Source: Sapria himalayana (taxonomy: Eukaryota > Streptophyta > Magnoliopsida > Malpighiales > Rafflesiaceae). From it: a stretch of 64,000 bases of DNA. Of this stretch, positions 38,722-52,323 are shown one piece after another (the first letter of the stretch is position 1; every line of letters begins with the position of its first letter). Made by a program: the position numbers and the translations under genes. The stretch covers positions 189,501 through 253,500 of the forward strand of contig JAREIK010018588.1 of assembly GCA_029783825.1 (NCBI GenBank). Reading direction: 5' to 3'. The notes under the pieces were generated by a model. It ran no database searches. It was not told where the DNA came from and saw only the letters and a list, made by a program, of their open reading frames with translations.

Positions 38722-39194
38722 ACTTCAACAAAAATCCAAAAGATGTCCTGAAATTATGTTTATAGAAAAATAAAGTGCAAAAATAAAATGTTTTAGGAAT
38801 AATAAAGATAAAATAAGCTAGCCCTCCTTTTGATAAATCTAAAATCATAAAATATGGGACCCATGCATTTGATGGATTGTAGCAATGTCTGATTGCTTTG
38901 TATCAGAATTTTTTCGTGTGTCTCATATAATGTGTCCTACAAAGATTCATAATTAGGTTAATCACAAAAGAAAAGAACAAAACCAGAATAAAAAAAATTA
39001 AAACCTGCAAAAAATATCATAATTATTTGCTATACATAGACAAAAATAAATAACAATTCAGAAATAATTCTCATACTTAATCATCCTCATAATTAGTAAG
39101 GAATTTTGTGCTATCCTCTCCTACGAGGTATCACAAGAAAGGCTATCACAAATAGTTATGAGCCTTTTTTGTATTTTATGAGCCTGATCAACGG
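38722..39194 (-). other. 3' flank of lost genes and deletion junction in B
   Basis: 38722-39115 is the mirror of 11215-11550, including the AGGAATTTTGTGCTA block near the end of the second gene. At about 39120-39195 the alignment jumps to sequence matching 4620-4695 upstream of tnp2. A GGCTCATA-like word flanks the junction (rc of 39165-39172 and 39180-39187), consistent with a microhomology-mediated deletion. Confidence 0.6.
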
Positions 39195-39900
39195 ACAAAC
39201 ACATGCTATGTGCTTACATATTATTGATATAATATCTTTTGCCATTTAATTTCAAGTTAGTACAACAAATTAGTATTATCCCAATTATAATTATATGTTA
39301 GTATACATATAGTATATCTGGTTATAAATAGTTATATATTGCTAAACATATAGTTATATATAGATATATTCATACAAGTAGATACAAGTAGCTATACATA
39401 AATGCATACAAAGGTATAAATAATTATATAGATTTACATATATGTATACATTATTAAAAATAAAGTTTTATTTATTTATATAAAGTTTTTTATGGTTATA
39501 CAAATATTTATATATAGTTTTGCACATATAGTAAACATTATGTTGTTTGTTTTTATACATATAATTATAAATATAGTTACATGTGGTTAAACATATAGTT
39601 ACACGTATAGTTAAACTTATATTTATACATATATGTATATATATTTTTTCATATAACTTCATATGTTTATACATATAGTTATGTATAGGTATAGATATAC
39701 TAAAATATATTTTTTATACTAATATATAAAAATATATATTAAATATATGTTGTTAATTATATATTTAAATATAGTTATGTATAAATTTTTTATAGTTATA
39801 CATATAGTAAGTTATAATTATTTATAGTTATATGTTATTATACATATAATACATATAGTTATATGATGAGTAAATAAGAATGGACATCTCATATTTCGAT
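39195..39900 (-). repeat. AT minisatellite, right-arm mirror copy
   Basis: TATACATATAGTTATA-type units mirroring 3985-4590, with the mirror of the upstream conserved region at 39195-39270. No gene is seen. Confidence 0.7.
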
Positions 39901-40802
39901 TGCTCTTGTCCATAATAAAATTAATAAAAAATAAAAACAAGGTGTGAACTAGAAACATGCTAAAATTATAATATTTTCTTTCAGGCTTATGCATAAAGTT
40001 CCATGACATGTAGCTTAGATGAAACAAGGTGTAAACTAGGAATGTTGATGTGTCAAGTTGGTTGGGTGACATAGGCACCATATGATTCGTCCATGTCAGG
40101 CACAATATGATTCATCCATGTTTGGTCTGGAACGTAGTAATGTCAAGCTAGGTGGGTGTGACCATGCCTTGTGTTAGACCTGGCATGCCTCATGTGCCTG
40201 ACATTATAGAATGTCCCATTAGCACGGGATTTTTAGAAAAAGTAGTTATTTTTTTAATGGTTGGTGTTGCCTTGTCAGCTAAAATATTTATACCCATCAT
40301 AGGCGAAAATATTGTTAAGCCATTGGATTGCATTCAACAGCTTATTTGTAAAAATTTGATAGCTTTCGAGTTTCTGCCCTAAAATATGTGAAAAATAAAA
40401 AAAAATAATTTATAATTTAAAAATTTTTCTATAAATACTTAATAGATATATTTTTATTTTTATAGTTATATTATACTTTTTTTTCTTTTTCATTATTCTT
40501 AAATTCATTTTGTATCCTATTTGTGCTATTTTGTTAAATAATTTATAATTTTAACATCTCTTGTATGTCATGTTTGTGTTAGTTTCATGAATAGGTGACT
40601 TTTTGGCACAAAAATATGTGGTACATATTTAAAGTATTTAATACACACATAAATTAATGTATACATTGTGATAATGTTTAAATAATTAATTTTATTTAGT
40701 ATATTTTAGATCAATAATTATATTTATAAAATGTAAATAATTTAAAATTATTATTATTTTTCTCCTACTTTCAATTCAATCACAGACATAAAAAAATAAT
40801 AA

Positions 40803-41340
40803 ATGTTGAATAATAACAATAACTTGACTGAAAGGTTCATATTAGCAACTAGGTTTTCTCTTATCATTTTCACTCATTTGCCCAAGAAATATAAAAATAT
40901 GCAATATTTAGTAATATGTATGTGCTTAACAAAATCCAAAAAAAATTTGGAGTGTCGAAAAAGATCTTGTATAGTATATATTATAAAAAATATATATACA
41001 TGTGGAGAACTTGTGATATTGCTCACCTTAATAGATATGTTGATAAATATACCAAAAGGCATGATGCATTAGATTTCAGGTAAACATAACTAAGATATAA
41101 GATTTTGAAGTTGGATCAACATCCGGTTAATTGTTCATCTTCATTTATCCCAATGAATTTGTGAGAGAATATGTGATGAAATTGATTATTAATTCGAGTA
41201 TTCTGGTTAGATTTTTGGATTATTCTAAAATAATTTTTATTATGCAAATTTACTTTCGATCTAATTATCATAGAATTCTTAGTCTTATGTCAACTAATAG
41301 GAATAACAGAATAAAATATTTTAAATTTAAAAATAATTAA
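40803..41340 (+). other. Mirror copies of the two unrecognised ORFs
   Basis: Frames 40803-41072 (89 codons, starts MLNNNNNLTERF) and 41131-41340 (69 codons) correspond to the left-arm ORFs on the minus strand at 3066-2531. Several substitutions and different start contexts distinguish them. Function unknown; likely relics. Confidence 0.25.
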
Positions 41341-41554
41341 TAATTAAGAACATAGCAAATAGAATGGAGTGTTATCCGTGAAGTCCGACTTCTAGACTAA
41401 GCATGAATCATGATGATATTTTAATTCTATGTCTCACCATTATGTCAATTTTTAAGTAGAAACTTAATAATTTTTTTCTAGCCAGTCAGTAGATCAAAAA
41501 ATTAAGATTAGAGTCGCTAGCCATAAGATTATCTAGCTTTTTGGGAGATATTAT

Positions 41555-42040
41555 TTGCTCAAAATCGGCCGTAACTACATATGTCATTTTATTTTAGTAT
41601 AAAGTGTAATTTTTAGCCAATCAAATATCCTAATTTTTGGATCATCATGATTAGGAAATAAAATATATTCGTGTGGACTATTGAATTATCTTAAATAAAG
41701 TAAATTATCTCTCATGGAAAGTTAGACTCTCTTCGGAGTCAATTTGATTTATACTTATTGATACATATAATGACTTAATATGAATATTATCATAATTTAA
41801 ACCAATAAGTTCAGTTTTAGCTAATACATGTCCATGTCACTTAACTAGATCTCCAATCCAAGTCGGATAACAAAAGAGTAAGTAAAAGTAATGGATCCAA
41901 ATATGTTTTATGGATTCTTATTCTCTAGACTAGCTAAAAAATAAATTATGCTCAAAAAATAATGTTAGTACTCAATAATATTATATCAAACTCTTATAAA
42001 AAAATGTGGATCCTTTTTATATACTAAAGTAACCAAGAAA
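41555..42040 (-). repeat. ~480-bp dispersed repeat, copy 3
   Basis: Mirror of 1837-2305, ending at CAAGAAAGATTAAACTC. No terminal inverted repeats or target duplication were identified. Confidence 0.5.
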
Positions 42041-42408
42041 GATTAAACTCAAAGTATATGAAAAAATAAATGTTTTTTAAAATTATGAGGAAAGTTAAAT
42101 GTTCTATCTCTATTATGCATGATCCGAAAGAGTATAATATAAAAAATAAGGTAAAAGGGTAACTATCTGATGAGTTAATTTTTGGTTGATTTATAGATTA
42201 TCTAAAATATCTCAATTAAATATTTATTCTTTCTTTTTAATAATCCTATTTTTGTTAAAGATTGTAACATGGGAAGTCTAATGTATGATTTTATGATTCA
42301 AACAGTAAAAGTTATAACTAATTGATACAAATATTATAATATATTATTTTTTTTAAATATTAGTATTATATTAATTATTTTACTATTTTATAAAATATTG
42401 TTATAAAA

Positions 42409-42411
42409 TAT
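42409..42411 (+). repeat. Target site duplication TAT, left of element C
   Basis: TAT immediately before the terminus at 42412 and repeated at 61181-61183. Three bp is the usual duplication length for CACTA elements. Confidence 0.9.
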
Positions 42412-42424
42412 AACTACAAGAAAA
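42412..42424 (+). repeat. 5' terminal inverted repeat of element C
   Basis: AACTACAAGAAAA, complementary to TTTTCTTGTAGTG at 61168-61180 except for the outermost base. Loss of the first C may impair transposase recognition. Confidence 0.9.
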
Positions 42425-43195
42425 TATCAATTTAGCTAGAGAATTTTAGTTAGGGATCAATCCCTAGCTAAATTGTAAGAGATTAGCTAGGAAATAGTAA
42501 AGGATTTATGATCTTTTTTTTGGAAAAAAAATAGCAATGGATTAGCGATGGATTAGAGAGAGGAAATTTTTCGAAAATTCTGCTCAAAAAAAGTTGGGAT
42601 TTTAGCGACGCATTAGCGATGAAAAATTTTTGGAACTTCCGCTCATAAAAAGCTAGGATTTTAGTGAGGGATATTGCGACAAAAAATCTCTCACTAAAAA
42701 AAATGAAATTAGTGATGGAATTAGCGACGGATTTTCCATCGCTAATAAAATCCTGATTTAGCAACATTTTAACGATAGATTTTCACTTGTTAATAAAATC
42801 CATGATTTAGCGATGGATTTTTCCTTGCTAATAAAATTCATGATTTAGCAATAGATTTAGCGACAGATTTTCACTTGCTAATAAAATCCATGATTTAGCG
42901 ACGGATTTTCTCTTGCTAATAAAATCCATGATTCAGTGACGAATTTAGATGTATTTTAGCTATGAATTAAGTGAATGAATATTTCTAGGTAATAAAATCT
43001 GTATTTTAGCTATGGATTTAGCGAGTGAATATCCCTAGCTAATAAAATCTATAAATTAGTGATGGATTTAGTGACGAAATTTTAGTAGAAAATAAAATCC
43101 TTAATTTGCGAGGGATTTAGGGAAGGAATTTTCCTAACTAATTAAATCCATAATTTAGCCACGGATTTAGCAATGGTATTTTCCAAGCCATTATT
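42425..43195 (+). repeat. 5' subterminal repeat array of element C
   Basis: TAGCTAGGGA-type motifs near the terminus, then a run of TAATAAAATCCATGATTTAGC words at about 42739, 42791, 42829, 42879 and 42918. These are separated by GCGACGGATTTTC-like words, spacing about 38-52 bp. More regular than the 3' subterminal block. Probable protein-binding array. Confidence 0.85.
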
Positions 43196-44120
43196 TAATT
43201 ATATAATTTTTTTTTATTTATTATTTTTATTTAAAATTTTATTTAATTTTGTTTATTAAATTTATGTTATTAGTCTATAGATAATCCTTGAAACACACAT
43301 TCTCCTCGTAAAATAAAAAAAATTGATATTGTAAATAATTAATTTAAAATATATAAAAATACAAAAAAATTATATTAATAAGGACTAAAATAACTATTTT
43401 TATGATGTATTAATTCTTTAAAAAATTATACAAAAACTTTTTCTAAAATTTTTATTTAAGAAATTAATGAATTTAAATTAAAGTAACATTAAATAATTAA
43501 TTTAATAAGTATAATACTTTTTTCGATAATTTAAAAATTAAATTAACATACATTAAAATGTATACTAATTTAAATGTAAATTAATTCAATGTATGATAAA
43601 ATAGAAAATTATTTCAAAAATATCTCAATTGACGAATAAACTTGTAGATATTAATATTATTATAAGTTTTAAAAAAATTGTATGATTATAGATAACTTTT
43701 AAAAAAATAAATAATACAAATCTTGAAAAACTTGAAATATAATAAAAATATATTTTATTCAATAAAGTTAAAAGAAAATAAAATAATAATTATAAATAAA
43801 TATATAAATGTTTAATCCTACTAAAATTTATAAAAATACAACAATTGAGCAATATTTTTAGTATATGGTATGCTTGGATAATGTATACAAACTTACTCGT
43901 ATAAATGCTTAATGTATTTGTGATATAATACGTTGTCATTGAGTGGATTATTATGCTTGGATACTATTTTTATTCTGATGCGTTAATTGATTATGCGTTG
44001 TCATTTCCGAATTTCTTCTTTAATCACCATACACACCATGATATAATGCTTGGATACTATTTTTGTTTCTGAATTCCTCCTAAACCCTCCTCAATATATA
44101 AACAATATATATTCTTAGTT

Positions 44121-44300
44121 TTGCCAACTTTATATCTACAAAAATAGTATATATCAATATTAAAGTGTATTTTATACATAACTAGTATACGTACTTAGGT
44201 ATGTCGATTTGATATCTACAAAAATAGTATGCATCAATATGCATGTGTCTTTTATACATAACTAGTAAACATACTTAGGTTTGCCGACTTGATATCTACA
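44121..44300 (+). repeat. 80-bp tandem repeat
   Basis: The word ATATCTACAAAAA begins at 44132, 44212 and 44292, exactly 80 bp apart. Each unit also holds TTTATACATAACTAGTA. About 2.2 copies. Confidence 0.85.
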
Positions 44301-44948
44301 AAAAATATTCAAAAATGAGTAATGATTGAATACAATAATAAAATAAAATAAAATAAAATAATATAATATAATAAATAAAATAATAGTTTAGCATGTCAAA
44401 TTAAATTAAATTGATTATACTCGATTGAATTAGTTTGAACTATTCTACCAACTTCTGGAAAACTCAATAATATTCACACATGTAATTGAAAATAATTGAG
44501 CAAGAGTTTCTCAATTCGCTATGAAATGTTCTCATGATGTGTTGTGTGCTAGGAACTCCAAATCACTTTTATTTATTGGCAAGATTCCATGTTTTTTAAT
44601 TTTTGATGCAACATTTAGTAAGCAAAAATATAGCTTTCACATGTCAAGTCAATCCTTGGCAGGTATACACATCATCATATAACAAGCACACTTTCAAACT
44701 TGGCATTAATGCACGAGAACACATAGTAAGCACATAATCAATACTTATCACTCGTGTAAGCCAAGACATGGAAATCATACATACTAATACATCCTATTAA
44801 TGCAAGTAAGCATGTGATAAGCTTGTAAGTCAACATATGATATAAAAATAATTATTCTTATTGATTTTTTTATAAACTTTATTGTAATTTTCCTACATGA
44901 TTCATTTATATTATTATGGTTGCACTATCTTTAACTAAGATTATCATG

Positions 44949-44981
44949 GTGGGTGGGTGGGTGTGTGTGTGTGTGTGTGTG
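44949..44981 (+). repeat. (GGGT)/(GT)n microsatellite
   Basis: GGTGGGTGGGTGGG followed by about ten GT dinucleotides. Confidence 0.9.
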
Positions 44982-46700
44982 CATAAAGATTTATATTTAT
45001 CATGTACCTAACATTTTGTAAATTAAATTTATCTCAAAATTATCTCAAACATAATAACTTCATATTTATGTTTCTTGAAATAAAACACTTATATGTCTAA
45101 TAATTACAATATTCCTTCAATAGATGTTTATTAGTGTGTGATTCCTTGTGATCTCTCTTGTGTTAGTGTTGAGTAGACTTGTAGAATCAAGTTAAGATAG
45201 TAATGTATCATGGACACTCAAGCTAAGATAGTATAAAATATATGAACCAAACTTTTTTGTACATAATTACTATCAAGAATAATATTTCTCGTAGATGTTT
45301 GAAACATTTTCCATTGTGCTATTATTTATCATGTTGTTCAGATGTTGGGACATGAGTTTTACCTATTCTAATCATGAAGCCTCATAGCTTATATACGAGC
45401 CAAATAATAATTTTGGGTTAAGTTAGGGAGAAGGGTAGGTAGATAAAAAAAGTATAATATTTTAAATCTATAACATTTTTGATTTAGATAGAGGATATAA
45501 AATTATTAAAAATATTCAGAAAATTTTAATGCTGAGAATCCCCACAATGTCATGCGACACAATAGATTTTTTTCTACCAAATAATGTTTTATCAACTTCG
45601 ATTTATGATTTTAGCTGTGACAATTTAGTTTATTATTACTCTAACAATTCAACTTCTACCAAATTTATATTAACTATAATTTATACCATTAACAACAGTG
45701 GATTATGAAGAGTTTAGGTATCCCTGTAATGTTGATGAATTTCATGCCATACAAGGGTATTCTTTCTACGACAACCTTTGTTCGGACACCCTTTATCCTG
45801 CCATGTTAATAACATCATCTTTTAACACATGGTAATTTTTCTGTGCGGTAATATGTTTATTTTAAACAATTTAAAAAACTAATAAATATGAGTAGTACTT
45901 GTAAGTTGAATATTGTAGTTATTAGTTGAGTACCATAACTATTAGTTGTAACCTACAAGCTTGAATCTAAGTTTCATGTTTCATAAAATTTGTGGTAGAT
46001 GTATCTTGTAATAAATAGTAATAAAGAATATAACAAAATATGAGAAGTATTATGGAAATATATGTATCATTAATGAAACATTAATTCATAGTACTGGAGA
46101 ATATATGTGACTATTCTTTTATGTGAGCACTCTTTTATAGGTTAATATGATATAAACATATTTACTAATTAATTTTTAGTCCATAACCTATATTATTAAA
46201 TATTATTTCATATCTTAATAAAATAAATATAAATTATTATAATTTCAATAACATCAATACAATAAAATAAAAAATAGTAACATATCATAATAATACAGCA
46301 AAATGAATCATAAAGAACATTAATAAGCTGTAAATAAAAATAAAAATTTCAAAACTATTGAGAATTATATTGTATTTTTATATTTTTTTATCTTGTGATA
46401 CTGGGATGAGATGATTCATATAGATTAAAAGTATTTATAGTCTTTTTTGTATTTATAAGTGAATTTTTATTTAATTTAATAAATGATAATGTCATTTTAT
46501 AATTTTTATTCATAATATTATATTATTGTGAGTTTTTATTTATTTTATTCAGTTATTTTATTTTTTATGGGAATACTCGATATGTAAAGTTTCATCAATC
46601 ATTTTTATTCATTATTGTAAAGGCATAAGTTTTAGTTATATATTATTATTATTGAGTATTATTTTTTTTATATCATTTTTTTTTATTTTCATGTATTAAT

Positions 46701-48130
46701 CTTCATATTTTTTCTAAATATATATATATATGGACATGCAGATATATGGAATAAATTTATGATGCTTTAGCAGAACATCTCTTCGCTATAGAAGTAGTAG
46801 TAAATGACCATTCAAAGTAACTTCCTGCTCATGTGGAAAATTGTAGAAATATAATATTTTTTTCTTCTCTCTATTTCTCTCTAAACATCATTGCTGGGCA
46901 TATTTTAAAAATTTTTGAAGTTGTATGACTATATATAAATATATGTATAACTATATATAAATAATTGTATAAATGTATAACACTCTATATAATTAATAAT
47001 AACTATAGTTGTAAGTATGTATACATATATGTAAATTTATATATTTATGTATAACTATTTGTATGAATATATCTATATATAACTATATGTTTAATTATAT
47101 AAAAATATTTATAGTTATACATACTATATGTATAATAACATATAACTATAAATAATTGTATCTTATTATATGTATTACTATAAAAGCATTATACATTTCA
47201 AAATTTAAATATATAATTTACAACTTATATTTAATATACATGTGTATATATTTGTATTCAAAAATGTATTTTACTATATCTATACCCATACATAACTATA
47301 GGTATAGATATATAAAATTATATAAATATATATATATACCTACATGTATAGAAATAAGTTTAACTATATCTGTAACCATATGTATAACTGTATACATATG
47401 TGTAAATCTATATACTTGTTTATAACTTTGTATATATTTATGTATAACTAAATATAACTTCTCATATGAATATATATATATATATATATATAAAACTAAA
47501 TGTTTAACGATATATAATTTTTTATAACTATATATATTATATGTATAATAATTTATAACTATACATTATTTTATATTATTAATGTATAACCTATATTTAA
47601 ATATACAAAATGTTTATCTATGTGTATAACAATATATAAATATTCTTATAACTATAAATAACCCTATATGAATAAATATAACTTTATTTTTAATTATGTA
47701 TCCATATATGTAAATCTTTATAATTGGTTATAACTTTGTATACATTTATTTATATTTACTTATAACTACTTGTATGCATATATCCATATATAATTATATG
47801 TTTAACTATATGTAACTATTTATAACTACATTTACTAAATGTATCCTAACATATAATTATATATGAAATAATATTAATTTGTTGAACTAATTTAAAATTA
47901 AATGGCATAAGATATAATATCAACAATATGCAAGCACGAAGAATGAGAGTGTTCGTTAATCAGACTCATATATGGTATAATACAAATAAGGGTCATACTC
48001 TTACCTAATCCCACTCCTTGGGCCTCAGGCTCAAATATGAACTTATATATTAGAAAAGATGTAATATTTGATAGGTTTATATAGAAGAACTTTATTTTCT
48101 TTTATATAACTTTTCATTCTAACACTGCAG
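46701..48130 (+). repeat. AT minisatellite and upstream region of tnp2 in element C
   Basis: 46701-46925 is unique apart from a TCTCTCTAAACATCATT block shared with the 3' gene flank. 46925-47870 repeats TATAACTATATG-type units. 47870-48130 is the conserved upstream region with TGGTATAATACAAATAAGG. No gene is visible; the 89-codon frame at 47156 is repeat-derived. Confidence 0.65.
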
Positions 48131-48444
48131 TCTCTATGTCTCTCTCTCTCTCCCCCTCTCCTCCTTCAAACATAAATTTTTTTTGATTTCATTTCTTGTA
48201 CATAATTGTACTTTGAACCCTTTATCGAGTATAACTCTGATATCTATTAATCTTTATCGTGGTAAAATTTACGTTATCTATTAATGTAGATTCTACAAAC
48301 ACATTGCCTCGATATTTATGATATTTAAATTTTAAATATTCATCTGTAAGTAATTCCATTTTATTATTTGTATATTTTAAAGTAATAGAATGTTTCATTT
48401 ATAATAATGATTGGGGATTATTTTTTGTAAAAAAACAGGCCAAA
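48131..48444 (+). other. Short CT tract and leader of tnp2 (C)
   Basis: A 35-40 bp CT run at about 48132-48170 marks the position that is expanded to about 330 bp in A. The rest aligns with 5186-5475. Confidence 0.5.
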
Positions 48445-51400
48445 ATGAACTCAGATCGTTAGTGGATGTACACAAGGGTTATTAATGGTTTTTTGAATAA
48501 AGATTATTTGACTGGGCTTAAAACTTTCATCAATTTTGCATGTAGTCAATCGAGATTGATGGATGGAGAAAAAAATTAAGTGTAAATGTAATCATCGAAA
48601 GTGTCAAAATATTTCTTTTCGGGATGCAAACACTATAAGATATCATTTGGCAAAATATGGCTTTGTGTCAATTAATTTTGATTGGATTTATCATGGAGAA
48701 AGTATAATGGCTCTGAATATTGACCAAAATGAGGGTATTGAATCGTTTACTTGTGGTGAAGAATCATCAAACACATACCATAGAATGATCATGGAAGCTG
48801 CTGGTGCTGACTTCAATATGAATTACATGGATGAACCACCTAATCCTAAAGCTCAGAAATTTTATGAAATACTTAAAGCTGCAGATAAAGAGTTATGACC
48901 TGGTTCTAAAACACCTTCGCAATTATGACTTGTGGCTCGACTAATGAGCATTAAGTCAGAAAATCATATGTCTGAGAAATTATTTGATCAGGTGACAGAA
49001 CTGATGAAAGAGATTATTCCGGATAATAATTTGATCATTAACAACTTTTACAACACTAAGAAGTTACTACGAGGAATGGGTGTACCAGTCAAAAATATTG
49101 ATTATCGTTTAAATGGATGCATGTTATATTGGGGTGATGATTGTGATTTAATTAGCTGTAAGTTTTGAGACCATCCTCGATTTAGGAAGGCACCTCGTGC
49201 CGTAAAATGCGAAAATAATTGAAGGTTGTTTTTAAGAAGATGTATTATTTTTTATTAATTCCTCGATTATAGAGACTATATGCAACAAATGCTACAGAAA
49301 ATAATATGAGATGGCATTCCGAGTATGAGGTTGAAGAAGGGGTAATGCATCATCCATTAGATTCAATTGCTTGGAAGCATTTTAGTTATATAGATCAAGA
49401 TTTTGGTGTAGAAAGTCAAAATGTGAGATTGGGTCTTTGTATTGATGAATTTCAGCCATTTGGGCAATCTGGACAACAATATTCAACATGACCAGTGATA
49501 GTGACACCATATAACTTTCCTCTGTGATTGTGTACGAAGGAGCAATATATGTTTTTGTCAAAATTGGTTTCAGGGCCAAAAAATCCAAAATACATGCTGG
49601 ATATTTTCTTACAGCCTCTTATTGTAGAGTTAAATCATTTATGGGATGTTGGCATGAATACATATGATATCTCAAAGAAGCAAAATTTCATTATGCGGGT
49701 AGCCCTTATACGAATGGTAAGTGATTTTCCTGCATATTCAATGTTGTCTGCCGGGAGTACTCTAGGATGATTTGCATTCCCATATTGCATGACAAATTTT
49801 GATGCATTTACCATTACATTTAGTGGTAACAGTCATGGTTTAATAACCATCGTAAGTTTCTACCTACGAATCATCCATTTCGAAGAAATAGAACTGCATT
49901 TCTAAAAATTAAAACTGTGATAAGAGTTGCACCAGTAGTTCATTCCATAGATGAAATTATTACAGAGATTCATAGTTTCGGTTTGAAAAGGTAACTAAAA
50001 ATGATACTACTTGAAGTAATGGACCAATAGGAAAATTATTTGGCTGGAGGAAACGTAGTATATTTTGGGACTTACCCTATTGGAAGTCCAATTTAATTCG
50101 TCATAACTTAGATGTAATGCATATTGAAAAAATGTGTTTGAGAATGTTTTCAACATTGTCCTTAATGTAGACGGAAAGACAAAAGACACTTTAAAATCAA
50201 GACAAGAGCTGAATGATTACTGTCGGCATCCTAAATTGAAACTAAATGAGGAAACAGAAAAATTCCTTAAAGCTTGCTACACACTTGATAAGAAGGCAAG
50301 ACAGATATTGTGTGAATGAGTTATAAATTTGAAATTCTTTGATGGATATGTGTCAAATATGGGTAGATGCGTATATATGAAGAATCTTAAGATATTTGGA
50401 ATGAAAAGTCATGACTATCATGTATTAATGCAGAGATTAATACCAATTGCATTCCGTGAATTACTTCCACTAAGTGTTTGTAAGGTTCTTACTAAACTTA
50501 GTTTGTTTTTCAAACAGCTAACTACAACCACAATCAAAATAAATGAAATGGTGAGGCTGGAGAATGACATTCCAATTATTATTTATAAGCTTTTAAGGAT
50601 ATTCCCACTTAGTTTTTTTTGGCTCAATTGAGTATTTACCAGTCCATTTGGAATATGAAGCAAGGATTACAGGGTCAGTGCAATTCAGGTTGATCTATCC
50701 TTTTGAGAGGTAAATACATATAATTTACTATGTTTTATTATTTCGTACTTTAAGTAATATTATAATTTTATCAAATTTAAACCTAACATTGTGGTTGTAG
50801 GTATCTTTGTAAGTTGAAATTGAATATTAGAAACAAGTCAAAAGTTAAAGGATCAATTTGTGATGTATATTTAGTAGAAGAAGCATCATCATTTTGTTCT
50901 TATTATTTTAATGATCATGTCAATACAAAGAATAGAAATGTGCCGTGGAATTATGAATGTCATGAGATGATAGAAGATGATTCTATGGATAAATTATCTA
51001 TCTTCAAGCACCCTGGAAGAGCATTTGGAAGAGCAATGAAAAGGTGTATGACAAATGAAGAGTACAAAGCAACCCGTAGCCACGTTTTACTTAATTTTGA
51101 AATGGTTGCACCATACATTGAGTATGTATACACAAAATGGTTACATGTTTAATCATAGTTTAATTTTATCTTTAATAGAAATTATTAAAAATTGATATAC
51201 ATTTTTCTTTCTCTTTTTATATTTGTGAAGTATTTATGTTGAGCAATTAGAATATAAGCAACCTACAATTTTCAGCAATGTTGTCGATCATCTCCTAGAA
51301 ACTGAATTTGCGAATTGGTTCAAAAATTATGTGAGAATTATTAAGTTTTAAATTTTGAATTATTTAATTTATTATAATCTTTTATTTGTTAATATCAATT

Positions 51401-52150
51401 TTTTAATTTATGTCACATGCAATTGATCATTCAAATGAAGATTTAAATATTTTTATTTAGAATCTAAGTAAATGCCTGTTTCGATATGTGACAACCTATC
51501 CTGGGTATTTTGTTAATGAATATAAATTTCCCACAATTGGGCATGGTTCTTCTAAAATTACATAGAATAATGGTGTATGCATTAAAGGCGCAGGATATAG
51601 TGCAGATGAGATTGTTTATTATGGTCAACTCAAAGAAGTTATTGAGTTGAAGTAGCATGGACTCAAAAAAAATAGGATTGTATTATTTAAGTGCGAGTGT
51701 TTTGATCCTACACCAAATGTGGACACAAAGATTCATTTGGATTATAAGTTAGTGGATGTTAACCATAAACACAGATATAATCGATCTGAGCCATTTATTA
51801 TGGTAGTTCAAGCCACTCATGTATATTATTGTACATATCCGAGTTTATCTCGTGAAAAGAGAGATTGGTGGGCAATTTGCAAGATCAAAACTCGATCAAA
51901 ATTTGAAGTATTAACATCACAACAAAGAAGTAGAGACTTAGAAATTGCACCAATATTCTAGGAAGATGACATAAATAATATTGAGCTTTTGAATGTAGAT
52001 GAAGATTTAGAAAATTTATGTGACTCAAATGGCGGCATAATAAAAATTTAAGATGATCAATTTCTATCATAAGATGAGTTCGAACTTCTATAGGAATCGG
52101 ACAAAATATTAGAAGAACCATTGGAGGATGATAGTGATGCTGATAATTAA
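48445..52150 (+). pseudogene. CACTA tnp2-family transposase pseudogene (element C)
   Basis: Better preserved than in A. ATG at 48445 opens MNSDR, then a stop, then WMYTRVINGFL. The transposase-associated region continues with YHLAKYGF and IYHGES (48640-48710). The core carries LMSIKSENHMSEKLFDQVTE, a CMLYWGDD motif, RWHSEYEVEEGVMHHP, PFGQSGQQYSTWP with a stop in place of W, and YSMLSAGST. The DUF4218-like part has FWDLPYWKSNLIRHNLDVMH with a premature stop, then NVFNIVLNVDGKTKD. The DUF4216-like part has GAGYSADEIVYYGQL and WWAICKIKTRSKFEV. Intron 50710-50800 (GT-AG) is conserved with A. Ends TAA at 52148-52150. At least eight stops or frameshifts make it inactive. Confidence 0.9.
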
Positions 52151-52323
52151 ATTATTATAATTTTATTATCATTTTATTATAATTTTATTATAATTTTATT
52201 ATAATTTTAAACTATCAAAGACATTTTATTTTTTGTTGAAATCTATCGTTGTGTTTTATTCGAAAATGCATGCTTGTTCATCATATTTTTATTTTTTGTT
52301 CATTGTTTTATTTTGTATAGCAG

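Larger units (their letters stand above)
34745..39860 (-). mobile_element. CACTA element B: mirror copy of A with both genes deleted
   Basis: Reading on the minus strand, B has the same order as A: AT minisatellite (39860-39270), then two 3' units, subterminal repeats, and a terminus at 34745. The ~6.5 kb of A that carries the transposase genes (about 4696-11190) is absent; the junction is near 39120-39195. B is therefore a non-autonomous deletion derivative. Its terminal CACTACAAGAAAAA is intact, unlike that of A. Confidence 0.8.
39900..42411 (-). repeat. Right arm of inverted repeat, segment between B and C
   Basis: Reverse complement of about 1433-3984. Includes mirrored ORF remnants (40803-41340 +) and a mirrored ~480-bp repeat (41555-42040). 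It is continuous with 61181-63110 once element C is removed. No independent gene is seen. Confidence 0.8.
43196..46700 (+). other. AT-rich filler of element C, no gene seen
   Basis: About 3.5 kb without a convincing reading frame or domain. It contains an 80-bp tandem repeat (44121-44300), an AAAAT run (44338-44360), a GGGT/GT run (44949-44981) and paired GCTTGGATACTATTTTT words at about 43953 and 44050. It has no match in A or the right arm, so it may be sequence picked up by C or lost from A. Confidence 0.5.
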
